A stretch of DNA of 64,000 nt from an uncultured Clostridia bacterium (GTDB lineage Bacteria > Bacillota > Clostridia > TANB77 > CAG-508). Each line of letters starts with the position of its first letter. Position 1 is the stretch's first letter. The notes beneath the pieces are model-generated. The model had not been told where the DNA came from, ran no database searches, and saw only the letters and a program-made list of their open reading frames with translations. Positions 37,602 through 46,819 of this stretch are shown here, one piece after another. The stretch covers positions 62,001 through 126,000 of the forward strand of contig CASKJV010000002.1 of NCBI GenBank assembly GCA_949388605.1, written 5' to 3'. The position numbers and the translations under genes were made by a program.

Positions 37602-37639
37602 AAAAATCTCGCCACATTTTAAAGATGACGAGATTTTTT
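37602..37639. terminator. Hairpin terminator in the pflA-adhesin gap
   Basis: AAAAATCTCG and CGAGATTTTT arms with a 17-base loop and flanking A and T runs. It lies between pflA and the frameshifted gene that ends at 37690 on the other strand, and may serve both. Confidence 0.7.
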
Positions 37640-37689
37640 GTTATAGAATATTCAATTTAATAAATTTGTATCATTTTCAATTTTGAATT

Positions 37690-37897
37690 CTATTCATGAA
37701 CTACTACTGTTTTATCATACTCTTTAATACTATTATAATACTCAAATGTTCTTATAGATATCATTACACAACCTACAATGAATATAGCAAGCAATATAAA
37801 AAGCCCTATCCGCTTAGCTTTATCTGATCTAGTACTTTCCAAAACATTTAAAGCAAGTAATACACATTACGATAAATAATATCGTTTCATAAATCAT
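37690..37897 (-). pseudogene. Frameshifted two-helix small membrane protein
   Basis: From an ATG at 37897 with AGAGGT six bases upstream, the minus strand reads MIYETILFIVMCI and then runs into a stop in that frame. One base over, the frame continues LLALNVLESTRSDKAKRIG, then a second hydrophobic segment (LFILLAIFIVGCVMISI) and ends EYDKTVVVHE at 37690. The total is 208 bases, 69 codons plus one. The fusion reads as a coherent protein with two membrane segments. It is either a recently broken gene, a sequencing error, or a frameshifting gene. Confidence 0.7.
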
Positions 37898-38073
37898 TTG
37901 AATACCTCTATTAAAATAATCATTTTTATTGGTTTCCTATAAACTGCCCATAGAGGTTAAAGGTTACATAATAATATAGCATGGTTTTCTTTTTTTGGCA
38001 ATTCTTTCCGAATTTATTCTATAACAATACTTACAAAACACTTTTCTATAATAGTAATTTTCTCTAAACTATT

Positions 38074-39375
38074 TTAATATCCTGTAACTGGTAATTTTTT
38101 TATATTATTTTCTTTTAAAATGGTAGCCCTGTTTTCCACATTATATACAGTTTCTGTGTATTGTGGAATTACTTCTACATTTTCAAAAGTTTTATCTATT
38201 TCTGTTATTTCTCTTGTTGTATTATTTACAGTAACTTCAAATTCTTCATTTAAATCCAAATCAACATCAATTAAATCTGTATATAAATTATATCCATCTA
38301 AAGTTTCAATTTCACAAATATAATACATACCTGGTAACATATTTTCTAAAGTGATTTCTCCATTTTCATCTGTTACTAAATTTTCCATTACAACATCTTT
38401 ATTTTGATCTAATAAATTGAATTTTACACCACTCAAACATTTTTCAGTACCATATTCTTTTTTTATAATTTTTAATTTGGTAATATTTTTAAAATATTCA
38501 TCTACATAGTTACATTCTGAAACTTCGTACATATATCCTGTTAATGCATAATTCTGAGTTCCTGGTACAGTTGTACTTCCATATGCTACTGGTTTTGTGG
38601 CAAAGTTTGCTATAGCCTTTATATTAAACTTTTCAGTCTGTTTTAAATTTTGTATTGGAATTAAAATCTTGAAATTTTCTCCTATATTAAAACTATTTTT
38701 TGTATTATTATTTTCATCTGTTACTCTCATTCCATCTGGCAAAACACCTCCAAGTTCTATTCTATATGTACCACTTTTTACTACAGAATTTACAGTATAA
38801 GTTTTACTAACACATCTATTATTTTCATCTAAAGTCCATTCATTTTGATTTGTAGATATAGACATTGATAGATCGTTTTGTATACTTTCTTGAGAATTTC
38901 TAGCATTATTTACAATATTCAAATATATTTGATAAGTCCTTCTTCCCGCATCAGAATCTATTGCTCCATATGAATTTGTATCTCTTCCATAAAGCATAGT
39001 ATACACAGCTTGCTTAGTAGCAATAAACGCTTCTTGCTCATTAGCAGCTCCTAATTCTGCAACTGATTTATATGGAAATCCATTTATTATAGCTTTCCAT
39101 ACATCTACATTTTGAAGTTTACTTCCTCCTCTTACAATGTATGAGCCGTTTTCTGCTCCTGGTAATTCCATATCTAAACAATATGCTGGATAATATACTC
39201 CATCTTTTTCATATACAATATATGTTGTTCTTATAGGTACTCCATTATATGTCATTAATTTTTCACATGCTCCTAAAGATATTAGATTTTTTTCTCCTAT
39301 ATCAAAAGCAAAGCAATTTGAAAATGTACTTATTATAGTAATTAATATTAAACTTGATATAATTATTTTTTTCAT
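38074..39375 (-). CDS. Thioester-domain surface adhesin with Cna-B domain
   Basis: A secreted 433-residue protein with a signal peptide (1-23), a thioester domain (about 30-165; Cys66 in AYCLDMEL and Gln122 in TKQAVYTML, the pair that forms the internal bond), a middle beta domain (about 170-300) and a SpaA/Cna-B-like domain (about 305-390; GVKFNLLDQ, GEITLENMLPGMYYICE). Thioester adhesins of Gram-positive bacteria bind host proteins covalently. The protein ends KLPVTGY-stop: an LPxTG-like motif without the hydrophobic segment and basic tail. A sortase gene lies 23 bases upstream on the same strand, so the two form an operon. Confidence 0.88.
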   Translation of the reverse strand: MKKIIISSLILITIISTFSNCFAFDIGEKNLISLGACEKLMTYNGVPIRTTYIVYEKDGVYYPAYCLDMELPGAENGSYIVRGGSKLQNVDVWKAIINGFPYKSVAELGAANEQEAFIATKQAVYTMLYGRDTNSYGAIDSDAGRRTYQIYLNIVNNARNSQESIQNDLSMSISTNQNEWTLDENNRCVSKTYTVNSVVKSGTYRIELGGVLPDGMRVTDENNNTKNSFNIGENFKILIPIQNLKQTEKFNIKAIANFATKPVAYGSTTVPGTQNYALTGYMYEVSECNYVDEYFKNITKLKIIKKEYGTEKCLSGVKFNLLDQNKDVVMENLVTDENGEITLENMLPGMYYICEIETLDGYNLYTDLIDVDLDLNEEFEVTVNNTTREITEIDKTFENVEVIPQYTETVYNVENRATILKENNIKKLPVTGY

Positions 39376-39398
39376 TTATTTATTTAAGAGTAAAAATT

Positions 39399-39992
39399 TT
39401 ACTCTATTCTCCCTTCTTCATTTAATTCTATTGCTTGAATACATCTTCTATATTCAGGTTGATTCTCAACACATGTAATTAGTGTTAATCTATTATCTTT
39501 TGTGTTTTTCAAATTTTCCCAGTGTGTATCTTTAATAATATTTTTTGAATTTATTACATATTTCTTTTTTAGCCCTTTATATGTATAAAAAACTATATCT
39601 CCTATTTCTAATTCTTTTAAATTTTCAAAATAATTGACTTTATACCCTCTATTATGAGCAGCTAATGCAACATTGCCATTTTGTTTTGGCGTTTCTTCAA
39701 AATGCCCTATATACTTATTTAATATTTCACTTGAAGTGCCTTCTGAAATATCTGCTTCTAAACTAATTTTAGGAATTTCCAATTTCCAAATTTCATTAGC
39801 AATAATAATGTTTTCTCCACATAAATTATTTATATTTTCAGTATTAGAATTAGTTATTATTTCATTTGTAAAATTACTATTTTCATATTTTATTTTATTA
39901 TCTAATTTATTATTTTTTAAAGAACAAATTAGAATAATTGTTGTAAAAATAGCTAAAATTTTTAAATCTAAAAAATTAAAACAAAAACTCAC
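39399..39992 (-). CDS. Sortase
   Basis: Membrane-anchored cysteine transpeptidase with an N-terminal hydrophobic segment (about residues 10-25). The catalytic triad is His113 (ALAAHNRG), Cys174 (LTLITC) and Arg182/183 (EYRRC). The region LEIPKISLEADISEG and IGHFEETPKQNGN is typical of class D/E-like sortases. The start is GTG at 39992, overlapping the AGAGG ribosome site, so the exact start is uncertain; an ATG just upstream is in another frame. It is cotranscribed with the thioester adhesin, its probable substrate. Confidence 0.9.
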   Translation of the reverse strand: MSFCFNFLDLKILAIFTTIILICSLKNNKLDNKIKYENSNFTNEIITNSNTENINNLCGENIIIANEIWKLEIPKISLEADISEGTSSEILNKYIGHFEETPKQNGNVALAAHNRGYKVNYFENLKELEIGDIVFYTYKGLKKKYVINSKNIIKDTHWENLKNTKDNRLTLITCVENQPEYRRCIQAIELNEEGRIE

Positions 39993-40381
39993 CTCTTTTC
40001 ATATTAAATTTTAAAAAATGATTTTTTTGTCAGAAATGACTATAAAGAATTAACAAAGCTTCAAAATGTATATTGCTTTGTTTGCATCATAAAAATTTTT
40101 GATGCTGTTTAATTTATTGAAATAAATTTGAATTATAATACTACGATTTTTTTAATTTGTAAATAGTTTTTTAAATATTTTTAGATAAAATTTAAGAAGT
40201 GTAACAAAATTTATACAATAAAATTATAATTTCTAAAGCAAATTTAATTAATTTTCTTAAAAAAATATCTCAATTTTTAAATATACAAAAGAAGATAAGT
40301 GGAGAATTTTTAATATTCAAAAGATTAAACTTTATTGAATTATTGAATTATCCAATTATCCACTTATCCGCTTCTTTCATT

Positions 40382-40429
40382 TTTACAACTTATCCGATAC
40401 ACTTATTCTAAACTACACATAACTTATCT
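40382..40429. repeat. Dispersed repeat R1, copy before the 40431 gene end
   Basis: This stretch, including ACTACACATAACTTATCT, matches 53351-53399 with few changes. It directly abuts the stop codon of the 40431 gene. The rest of 40000-40381 is AT-rich without a gene. Confidence 0.65.
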
Positions 40430-40430
40430 T

Positions 40431-41627
40431 TTATATTTCTACTGTCAAAACTCCATTTACATAACTACATGAAATATTTGATGGTAGAGAAATTACAGGA
40501 CGTATAGCAAGTTTATTATAATAGCAATAGTTTCCACCAACCTTCCCAATGCATTCTATAGTCCAATTATAATTAGTGATAGTTAAATCAGGAGAAGTAC
40601 ACCAATACCCCTCTGCCTTTTCATATACTTCATTATGAGGTACATATAAACTATAATCTTCTATTTCACTATCTAAGCTTGGATAATCTTTATATACTAA
40701 TTCTGTTCTATTTTTAATATTGTAGCTATTAATAAATTGATCTATGGTTGGTGAGCCTTTTACTGTTGCTCCATCTATTCCATTTGTAAAGCCACTCCAT
40801 GCATCTGTATTTCTTAACCCACTTAATAATGTAGCTCTATTTGTTTCTGACCATACACCATATGGATATTCTGCTGGATTGGTGTCTAATCCTGTTGCTT
40901 CTGGTACTTGGTTTGCAGGTAAGTAATCTGCTAATATTGCATATACTGTATCTCCTTCTTTATATAATATTCTCCAATCATCTGTTGTGCTTTCTGTTCC
41001 TACTATGTTGTTTCCTAAATCTATATATTCTCCTATATTATCATTTGTTATATCGGCTATTGTTTCTATTTGTGGTTCTATTACTTCTGGTGTTTGTGAT
41101 GATCCATTTATTCCTTCACTTGTTCCTTCTTGGCCTGGCTCTACTGGCATTGCTGTTAACCTAACTCCTATTGTTGAATTTACCCTTCCTGCTATTGGTG
41201 TTTTTGTTAATTCTACTATTACTTTTAATGTTGTTGCTTCTCCTGCTGTTAAGCTTGTTTTGGCAAGTTTTGATTTTAATGTAAAATATTCTGCATTACT
41301 ATTTGTTGTTGATACAGCTAAATCTGCAGATATATCTGTACTTATATTTTGTACTGTATATTCTGCACTTACAGTTTGGCCTTTTTGGGTTAATCCTTCT
41401 ACATTTATTGTTGCATTTATATCATCTGTTATTCCTGCTGTTACATATGTGTTATCAGATACTTTTGGTGTTCCTGTATACTTTACTTTAAAATTTGATT
41501 GACTTGGATCTGCTGTTACTATACCTTCAATATTTAAAGTAATATTTTGGATTGCCGCATATCCTATTCCTAATAACAGCAATGCTATTATTAATACTAC
41601 TACTATTATTTGGTTTGTTTTTTTCAT
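40431..41627 (-). CDS. Exported pilin-like surface protein with C-terminal DUF6273-like domain
   Basis: A 398-residue protein with an N-terminal membrane segment of type-IV-pilin look (IIVVVLIIALLLLGIGYAAI), a beta-rich Thr/Ser domain (about 30-160) resembling TasA/camelysin-like or Ig-like exported proteins, a Pro/Glu linker, and a C-terminal domain with DWRILYKEGDTVYAI, GYWCTSPD and AIRPVISL, a pattern of DUF6273-like domains. It has GAGAAAAA at the start region. It lies upstream of the sortase-adhesin pair on the same strand but separated by about 440 bases. No LPxTG motif is present. Function unknown. Confidence 0.65.
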   Translation of the reverse strand: MKKTNQIIVVVLIIALLLLGIGYAAIQNITLNIEGIVTADPSQSNFKVKYTGTPKVSDNTYVTAGITDDINATINVEGLTQKGQTVSAEYTVQNISTDISADLAVSTTNSNAEYFTLKSKLAKTSLTAGEATTLKVIVELTKTPIAGRVNSTIGVRLTAMPVEPGQEGTSEGINGSSQTPEVIEPQIETIADITNDNIGEYIDLGNNIVGTESTTDDWRILYKEGDTVYAILADYLPANQVPEATGLDTNPAEYPYGVWSETNRATLLSGLRNTDAWSGFTNGIDGATVKGSPTIDQFINSYNIKNRTELVYKDYPSLDSEIEDYSLYVPHNEVYEKAEGYWCTSPDLTITNYNWTIECIGKVGGNYCYYNKLAIRPVISLPSNISCSYVNGVLTVEI

Positions 41628-41724
41628 TTTTTTCTCCTTTTGTTTTTGTATAAAAATTTGTTTTAAATAGACTTAAAACAATATTTTAACTAAACCAATA
41701 CATCTAAAAATTTAATAAATGTTC

Positions 41725-43237
41725 TTAAATTGCACTAGGAATTTCGAAAAAGAATTCTACTCCATCTTTTTTATTACTTACTCCATATGAACAATTATAT
41801 CTTGTCATAATTGCTTTTACAAGAGCTAAGCCAATACCAGTTCCACCTTTTGAACGGTCTCTTGATTCATCAACTTTATAAAATCTTGTCCAAATTCTAT
41901 TTAAATTTTCTTGTTCAATATTTTTACCAGTATTAAATACTGCAACTCTAAATTTATTTTCCTGCTTAGATTTTTTTATTAAAACTTTTATTTTTTTATT
42001 TCCGATTTACTTCTAAAACGTTTTTTATTGCATTTGTAAAGTAATTATTTATAACCTGCTCTATATAAAAATCATCCGCATAAATATAAACGGGATCTTT
42101 TTCTTTAAATTCCACTTCTATGTTCTTCTCTTCTAAAACAACTTTTGAATTTTTTATAACATCATTTATTAGTTCAACAATATCAAATTTTGTATCATTA
42201 AACTTTCTATCTTCATATTCCAATTTCATAAGTTCTAATAATCTTTTAACTAACTTATCCATTTTATTAGCTTCATCTAAAATTACTTCTGCATAAAATT
42301 TTTTATTTTCTTCATCTGAAATTACATTATCAACTAATCCTTCTGCATATCCTTGAATTAAAGATATTGGTGTTTTTAATTCATGAGAAACATCTGAAAT
42401 AAACTGTTTTCGCATTTCATCAATTTTAGATTTTTCCTCTATATCTCTTTCAAGTTCTGAATTATTAATCTTCAATTGATTAATTGTTTCTTCGAGTTTA
42501 TCGGAAAGTGTATTTATACTTTTTCCCAATTCATCAATTTCATCTTCACTATCATTTATACGATATTTTCTTTTAAAATTTAGATTACTCATTTCATTTG
42601 CAATATCATTAAGCTCTTCAATTGGTTTGGTAAATCTTTGAGTAACAAAAGTAATTGCAATTCCACCTAAAACAATTGCTGCAAATCCAATAATATAAAT
42701 AAATTTATTAGAAACACCTACACTAAGTTCTATTGGAGTTACTGGCATTCTTATATAAATTTCATTTTCATTATCTAACTTTCCTTTTAATAAAATATAA
42801 GGTAATCCAGTTCTTTTACTTTTTATTTTTCTAATACTTAAATTATCCTTTGAATATAATATATCTGACTTATTAAAAATACTATATTTTACATCATATT
42901 TTATTTCATTTATTACACCAAAATCAGATATATAATTCTTATTTGTAGAATATACTATTTCTTCTCCATTTAATATTAAAAATTCAAAATTGTTATTTAC
43001 TTCCATTTGCTCCAATTCTATGTTATATACATTTTGAGCTTCTTCATTCATTACTTTTGGAAGATTTTGATTTATAAAATCATATACACTTAAAGAAGCA
43101 TTCTTCTTAGAATAATAATATACTGTTTCTAATACTGCATTATTAATTATAATAAAAAATGCTATTATAATACCAATTACAGCACATAAAGTTAAAAATA
43201 ATTTCACACGTACTGTTTTCCAAAACTTTTTTTTCAT
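41725..43237 (-). pseudogene. Sensor histidine kinase with a frameshift in the ATPase domain
   Basis: From 43237 (MKKKFWKTVRVK; GGAGAAAAGT upstream) the frame encodes an N-terminal membrane helix, a periplasmic domain, a second helix near residue 180, HAMP, and the H box FISDVSHELKTPISLIQGYAE, then N box NYFTNAIKN, and stops at 41996 (LEVNRK). One base over, the reading continues GNKKIKVLIKKS, FRVAVFNTGKNI (G1), GGTGIGLALVK (G2) and ends EFFFEIPSAI at 41725. The break lies at AAATCGGAAAT. Without the second part it cannot bind ATP. Either the kinase is inactivated, or this is a sequence error. The response regulator gene lies 59 bases upstream. Confidence 0.88.
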
Positions 43238-43295
43238 ACTTTTCTCCATTTATTAAAACGGACATTTATGAATGATTTAAAATGTCCGTTTTTAA

Positions 43296-43976
43296 TTATT
43301 TTATTTCAAATTTATATCCAATACCTCTTATTGTTTGTATATGTTTTCCTTTTTTTCCAAGTTTATGTCTAATTTTTTTAATATGACTATCAATAGTTCT
43401 TGAATCTCCATAATAATCATAATTCCAAACTGTATTTAATATTTTATCTCTTGATAAAGCAATATTTTCATTTTCTAACAAATATTTTAATAATTCATAT
43501 TCTCTAAAACTAAATTCAACCTGTTTGCCATCTACACTCACAGTTCTTCCTTCGTTATCTATAAGAATTCCATCATATTCTTTTAATTCTTTTGTTTCAG
43601 GCTTACTTCTTTTTAATATAGATTCAACTCTAGCAACTAAAATTTTAGGACTAAAAGGTTTGGTAATATACTCATCAACTCCAAGTTCAAATCCAAACAA
43701 TTCATCTTGTTCTTCAGCTCTTGCTGTAAGCATAACAATTGGAATATTTTTATTCTCTTGACGTATTTGACGAAGTACAGACCATCCATCAAGTTTTGGC
43801 ATCATAACATCTAACAATATTAAACTTACTTTTTCTTTATTTTGTTCATAAATTTTTAAAGCCTCTTCACCATTTTCAGCTTCTAAAATATTATAATTTT
43901 TTGTCATTAAAAAGTCTTTAATTAATTTTCTCATTCTAGATTCATCATCTACAACTAATATTGTTACATCTCCCAT
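43296..43976 (-). CDS. OmpR/PhoB-type response regulator
   Basis: A 226-residue regulator with a receiver domain (1-120; acidic pocket DDES, phospho-acceptor Asp in LILLDVMMPKLDG, conserved Thr in MLTARAEE, Lys in ITKPFSP) and a winged-helix effector domain (about 130-226; FSFREYELLKYLLENE, SRDKILNTVWNYDYYGDSRTIDSHIKKIR). The cognate kinase follows in the same unit but is frameshifted. Targets are unknown; the neighbouring surface cluster is a candidate by position only. Confidence 0.94.
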   Translation of the reverse strand: MGDVTILVVDDESRMRKLIKDFLMTKNYNILEAENGEEALKIYEQNKEKVSLILLDVMMPKLDGWSVLRQIRQENKNIPIVMLTARAEEQDELFGFELGVDEYITKPFSPKILVARVESILKRSKPETKELKEYDGILIDNEGRTVSVDGKQVEFSFREYELLKYLLENENIALSRDKILNTVWNYDYYGDSRTIDSHIKKIRHKLGKKGKHIQTIRGIGYKFEIK

Positions 43977-44072
43977 ATGCTACCTCCACTATTACATATT
44001 TTATTACTATTTTTATAGTTTTTCTCTTCTGTTTTAACATTTATATAATATTATTATGTCTTTTGTGTGAAT

Positions 44073-45842
44073 TTAATCTTGTATTAATTTTTTTAATTCT
44101 GTCAAATTTTTTTCAAAATATCTAAATGCTTGCTCATATGTTTCTTCTTTTTCTAAATCTACATCAACACTTCTAAGTAAAGTTAAAGAATCTTTTGATC
44201 CACCTTGACTTAACATATTTATATATTTTTTTACATATCCTTCTTCACCAGATAAAATCTTACTTGCAATAACTATTGCAGAAGTAATTCCAGTAGCATA
44301 TTTATAAACATAAAAACATCTATAAAAATGTGGAATTCTAGCCCATTCATATTTTATTTCTTCATTAATTATACATGCATCTCCAAAATATTTTTTAACA
44401 AGATTATAATAAATATTATTTAAAGTATCTGAAGTTAAACTTTCTCCTGCCTCAATCTTTGAATGTACTTCCTTTTCAAATTCTGCAAACATTGTTTGTC
44501 TAATTAAAGTTGCTCTTATCATATCTAATTGCTCGTTTATTAAAGCTGCTTTTTTATTTTTATCTTCTTCTTTATTTATTAAATAATTTGCAAGTAAAAT
44601 TTCATTTACAGTTGATGCTACTTCTGCAATCATTATTGTATAATTTGCATTTATAATATTTTGGTTTTTGCTAGCATAATAACTATGCATTGAATGTCCA
44701 AGTTCATGAGCTATAGTCGATACATCTCTTGAAGAATTTATATAGTTTAATAACACATATGGATGAACTGAATGTATTCCCATGCTATATGCTCCACTCA
44801 TCTTATTATCTTTTTCATAAACATCTAACCAATTATTTTCAAAAGCATATTTTAGTTTACTAACATACTCAGCTCCCATTATAGATAGTGCATCTAGTAC
44901 TATTTTTTTTGCATTTTCATATTCGACTTCACTATTTTCAATATCTAATGTATTTACATATACATCATACATATTAATCTTATCTTTATTTAAAAGTTTT
45001 GCTTTTAACTTTATATATTCATGATTTAAATATAAATTTTTATTAACTTCTTTTAATAAAGTTTCATATACTTCTGTATTTGAATCATCATTATTTGTTG
45101 CAGAATCTAAAGAAGATTTGTAATTTCTAAGCTTACTTGAAATTACTCTTGTTTTTACTCTTGCTAAATATAATTCTGCAATTGTATTAATATGTTTCTT
45201 ATACAAAGAATACATTGACTCAAAAGCTTGCTTTCTAATATCTTGGTCATTATTCATTAAATAATTTGAAAATAGTGCAGAACTCATTTTCATTTCATTT
45301 CCATTTTTATCTATTATTGGTTTATATTCAAATTCTGTATTTGTAAAAATGTCATATACATTTTCTGAACTAGAAAAAACTTCAGAATACTTTGCTAATG
45401 CTCCCTCTAGTTCTTCTGATAAAATATGTTTTTTTCCTTTAATAATATCTCTAATTGTTTTTTCATATTCATTCACTCTATCATCTTTTAAATATTCTTC
45501 TAATTTGGAATCATCAAGTTTGCTCATTTCAGGAGAAATAAAACTTTCTGCCTCTGAAAATTCTGTTGTTAGAGTTTCTATTCTCTTATATAGTTTTATA
45601 CTGTCTTGATTTGACATATTTTGATGATATTTAAGCATTGCATATCCATAAATTTTTTCATGAAGTTCTAATGCATTTTCTAAATTTTTATAGCACTTAG
45701 CAACTTCATCTACACTATTTCCTAGTTTTCCTTTACTTTGTTTTATTTTCTCAATAAGTGAGTACAACTCTTTTATAGCGCTTTCTAATTCATCATCATT
45801 TTTAAAAATTTCATTTAAATTCCACTCATCCTTATTTACCAT
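44073..45842 (-). CDS. pepF: Oligoendopeptidase F
   Basis: M3-family zinc metallopeptidase that cuts short peptides in the cytoplasm. The active site is IAHELGHSMHS (HExGH), with the third ligand Glu downstream in MIAEVASTVNE. The N-terminal lid (about residues 1-190) and the MYDVY and YEWARIPHFYRCFYVYKYATG segments fit PepF. I start at 45842 (MVNKDEWNLNEIF), because GGAGGTACAA precedes that ATG, giving 589 residues, the family length. Confidence 0.94.
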   Translation of the reverse strand: MVNKDEWNLNEIFKNDDELESAIKELYSLIEKIKQSKGKLGNSVDEVAKCYKNLENALELHEKIYGYAMLKYHQNMSNQDSIKLYKRIETLTTEFSEAESFISPEMSKLDDSKLEEYLKDDRVNEYEKTIRDIIKGKKHILSEELEGALAKYSEVFSSSENVYDIFTNTEFEYKPIIDKNGNEMKMSSALFSNYLMNNDQDIRKQAFESMYSLYKKHINTIAELYLARVKTRVISSKLRNYKSSLDSATNNDDSNTEVYETLLKEVNKNLYLNHEYIKLKAKLLNKDKINMYDVYVNTLDIENSEVEYENAKKIVLDALSIMGAEYVSKLKYAFENNWLDVYEKDNKMSGAYSMGIHSVHPYVLLNYINSSRDVSTIAHELGHSMHSYYASKNQNIINANYTIMIAEVASTVNEILLANYLINKEEDKNKKAALINEQLDMIRATLIRQTMFAEFEKEVHSKIEAGESLTSDTLNNIYYNLVKKYFGDACIINEEIKYEWARIPHFYRCFYVYKYATGITSAIVIASKILSGEEGYVKKYINMLSQGGSKDSLTLLRSVDVDLEKEETYEQAFRYFEKNLTELKKLIQD

Positions 45843-45861
45843 TTGTACCTCCATTTTAATT

Positions 45862-45966
45862 TTAATATTCAAATTCTTCTTCAAGCTTTTTATTTTCTTT
45901 TAAATAATCTTCTATAATTTTATCTAGTAATCCCACTTCATAATTAGGATCATCTATTGCATAAAT
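45862..45966 (-). pseudogene. Short gene remnant upstream of pepF
   Basis: An open frame of 34 codons without a start reads LIYAIDDPNYEVGLLDKIIE and continues with a Lys/Glu-rich helix ending EEEFEY. The codon choice and helical end look like a real C-terminus whose 5' part has been lost. It could also be a short free gene with an ATT start, or chance. No family recognised. Confidence 0.3.
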
Positions 45967-46151
45967 CAGGTATAACTATTATTATTCTCTTATCATAAAT
46001 ATATTAATTATAGTTATATACTATTTTCTACAATCACACTTTTAATATGTACATTTTATCATAATTCACACATGTCAAGCAATAAATTTATTTACTTTTT
46101 AAATTTCTGTGATATAATGTTATTATTAAAAGTAAGGAGGTAGCCAAGAAA

Positions 46152-46688
46152 ATGAAACTTAACTCAGATGAAGAAGCTTTAGCTGAAAGTAAAATTTTAT
46201 TACTTTACATTTTAAGTAAAGTTGGAAAACCTATCTCTCATAATGAATTATTAGAACTAGTTACTTCAATTGTAGATATGAATTATTTCTATTTTCAACA
46301 ATTTTTATTAGATTTATTAGAAGATAATTATATTTATGCATATAAAAAAGAAGATAAAGATATTTATGAAATTACAGAAGATGGAAAAAATGCAATAGAT
46401 CTTACTATTGATATTATTCCTGGAATTTTGAAACTAGAAGTCGATAGCAAATTTAAAGAAAATTTAGATACAATAAAAGATAAATATGCAATTTCTGCAG
46501 AATATACTCCTCTTACAGAAAGAGAGTTCTCTGTAAGATGTAAAATCGTCGAAAATAACATAACAATTTTTGACTTACAAGCTCATGCTGGCTCTGGAGA
46601 ACAAGCAAAAAAAATAGTAGAAAATTGGAGTAACAAAGCAACAGAAATATATCCAAAACTTTTAGAATTATTAATAGATGAAGAGTAA
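46152..46688 (+). CDS. DUF4364 family protein, winged-helix-like
   Basis: A 178-residue cytoplasmic protein. The N-terminal 80 residues (KILLLYILSKVGKPISHNEL, FYFQQFLLDLLEDNYIYAYK, YEITEDGKNAI) read as a winged helix; the C-terminal part has a mixed fold with EYTPLTEREFSVRCKIVEN. This is the DUF4364 pattern of Clostridia, with no established role beyond probable DNA binding. The ATG is preceded by AAGGAGGTAGCC. It is transcribed alone and followed by repeat R2 and a terminator. Confidence 0.8.
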   Translation: MKLNSDEEALAESKILLLYILSKVGKPISHNELLELVTSIVDMNYFYFQQFLLDLLEDNYIYAYKKEDKDIYEITEDGKNAIDLTIDIIPGILKLEVDSKFKENLDTIKDKYAISAEYTPLTEREFSVRCKIVENNITIFDLQAHAGSGEQAKKIVENWSNKATEIYPKLLELLIDEE

Positions 46689-46696
46689 TCGTATTC

Positions 46697-46752
46697 CAAA
46701 ATTAGCGAAGCTTTTATTTAGCCGGAAGTACAAAGCACTTTCCTAATAAAGA
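46697..46752. repeat. Dispersed palindromic repeat R2, copy 2
   Basis: AAAATTAGCGAAGCTTTT followed by a decayed palindrome around GGAAGTACAAAGCACTTTCC. Copy 1 is at 30803-30862 with better-preserved arms. Confidence 0.7.
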
Positions 46753-46785
46753 AAAAATCCAACTCTTATTTCGAGTTGGATTTTT
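46753..46785. terminator. Bidirectional terminator between 46152 gene and the SpoU gene
   Basis: AAAAATCCAACTC and GAGTTGGATTTTT form a perfect 13-bp stem with T runs on both strands, between convergent genes. Confidence 0.9.
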
Positions 46786-46819
46786 ATTTTAAATTACTAA
46801 TTCTATATTAGATTTTACT

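Noticed and set aside
40841..41502. Several plus-strand open frames opposite the pilin-like gene
   Set aside because: They mirror the Thr/Ser-rich coding strand and carry no ribosome sites; the minus-strand protein is coherent.
41628..41724. An extra small gene between the pilin-like gene and the kinase
   Set aside because: The stretch beside it, 41725-42000, is the shifted end of the kinase gene; the 97 bases themselves are non-coding.
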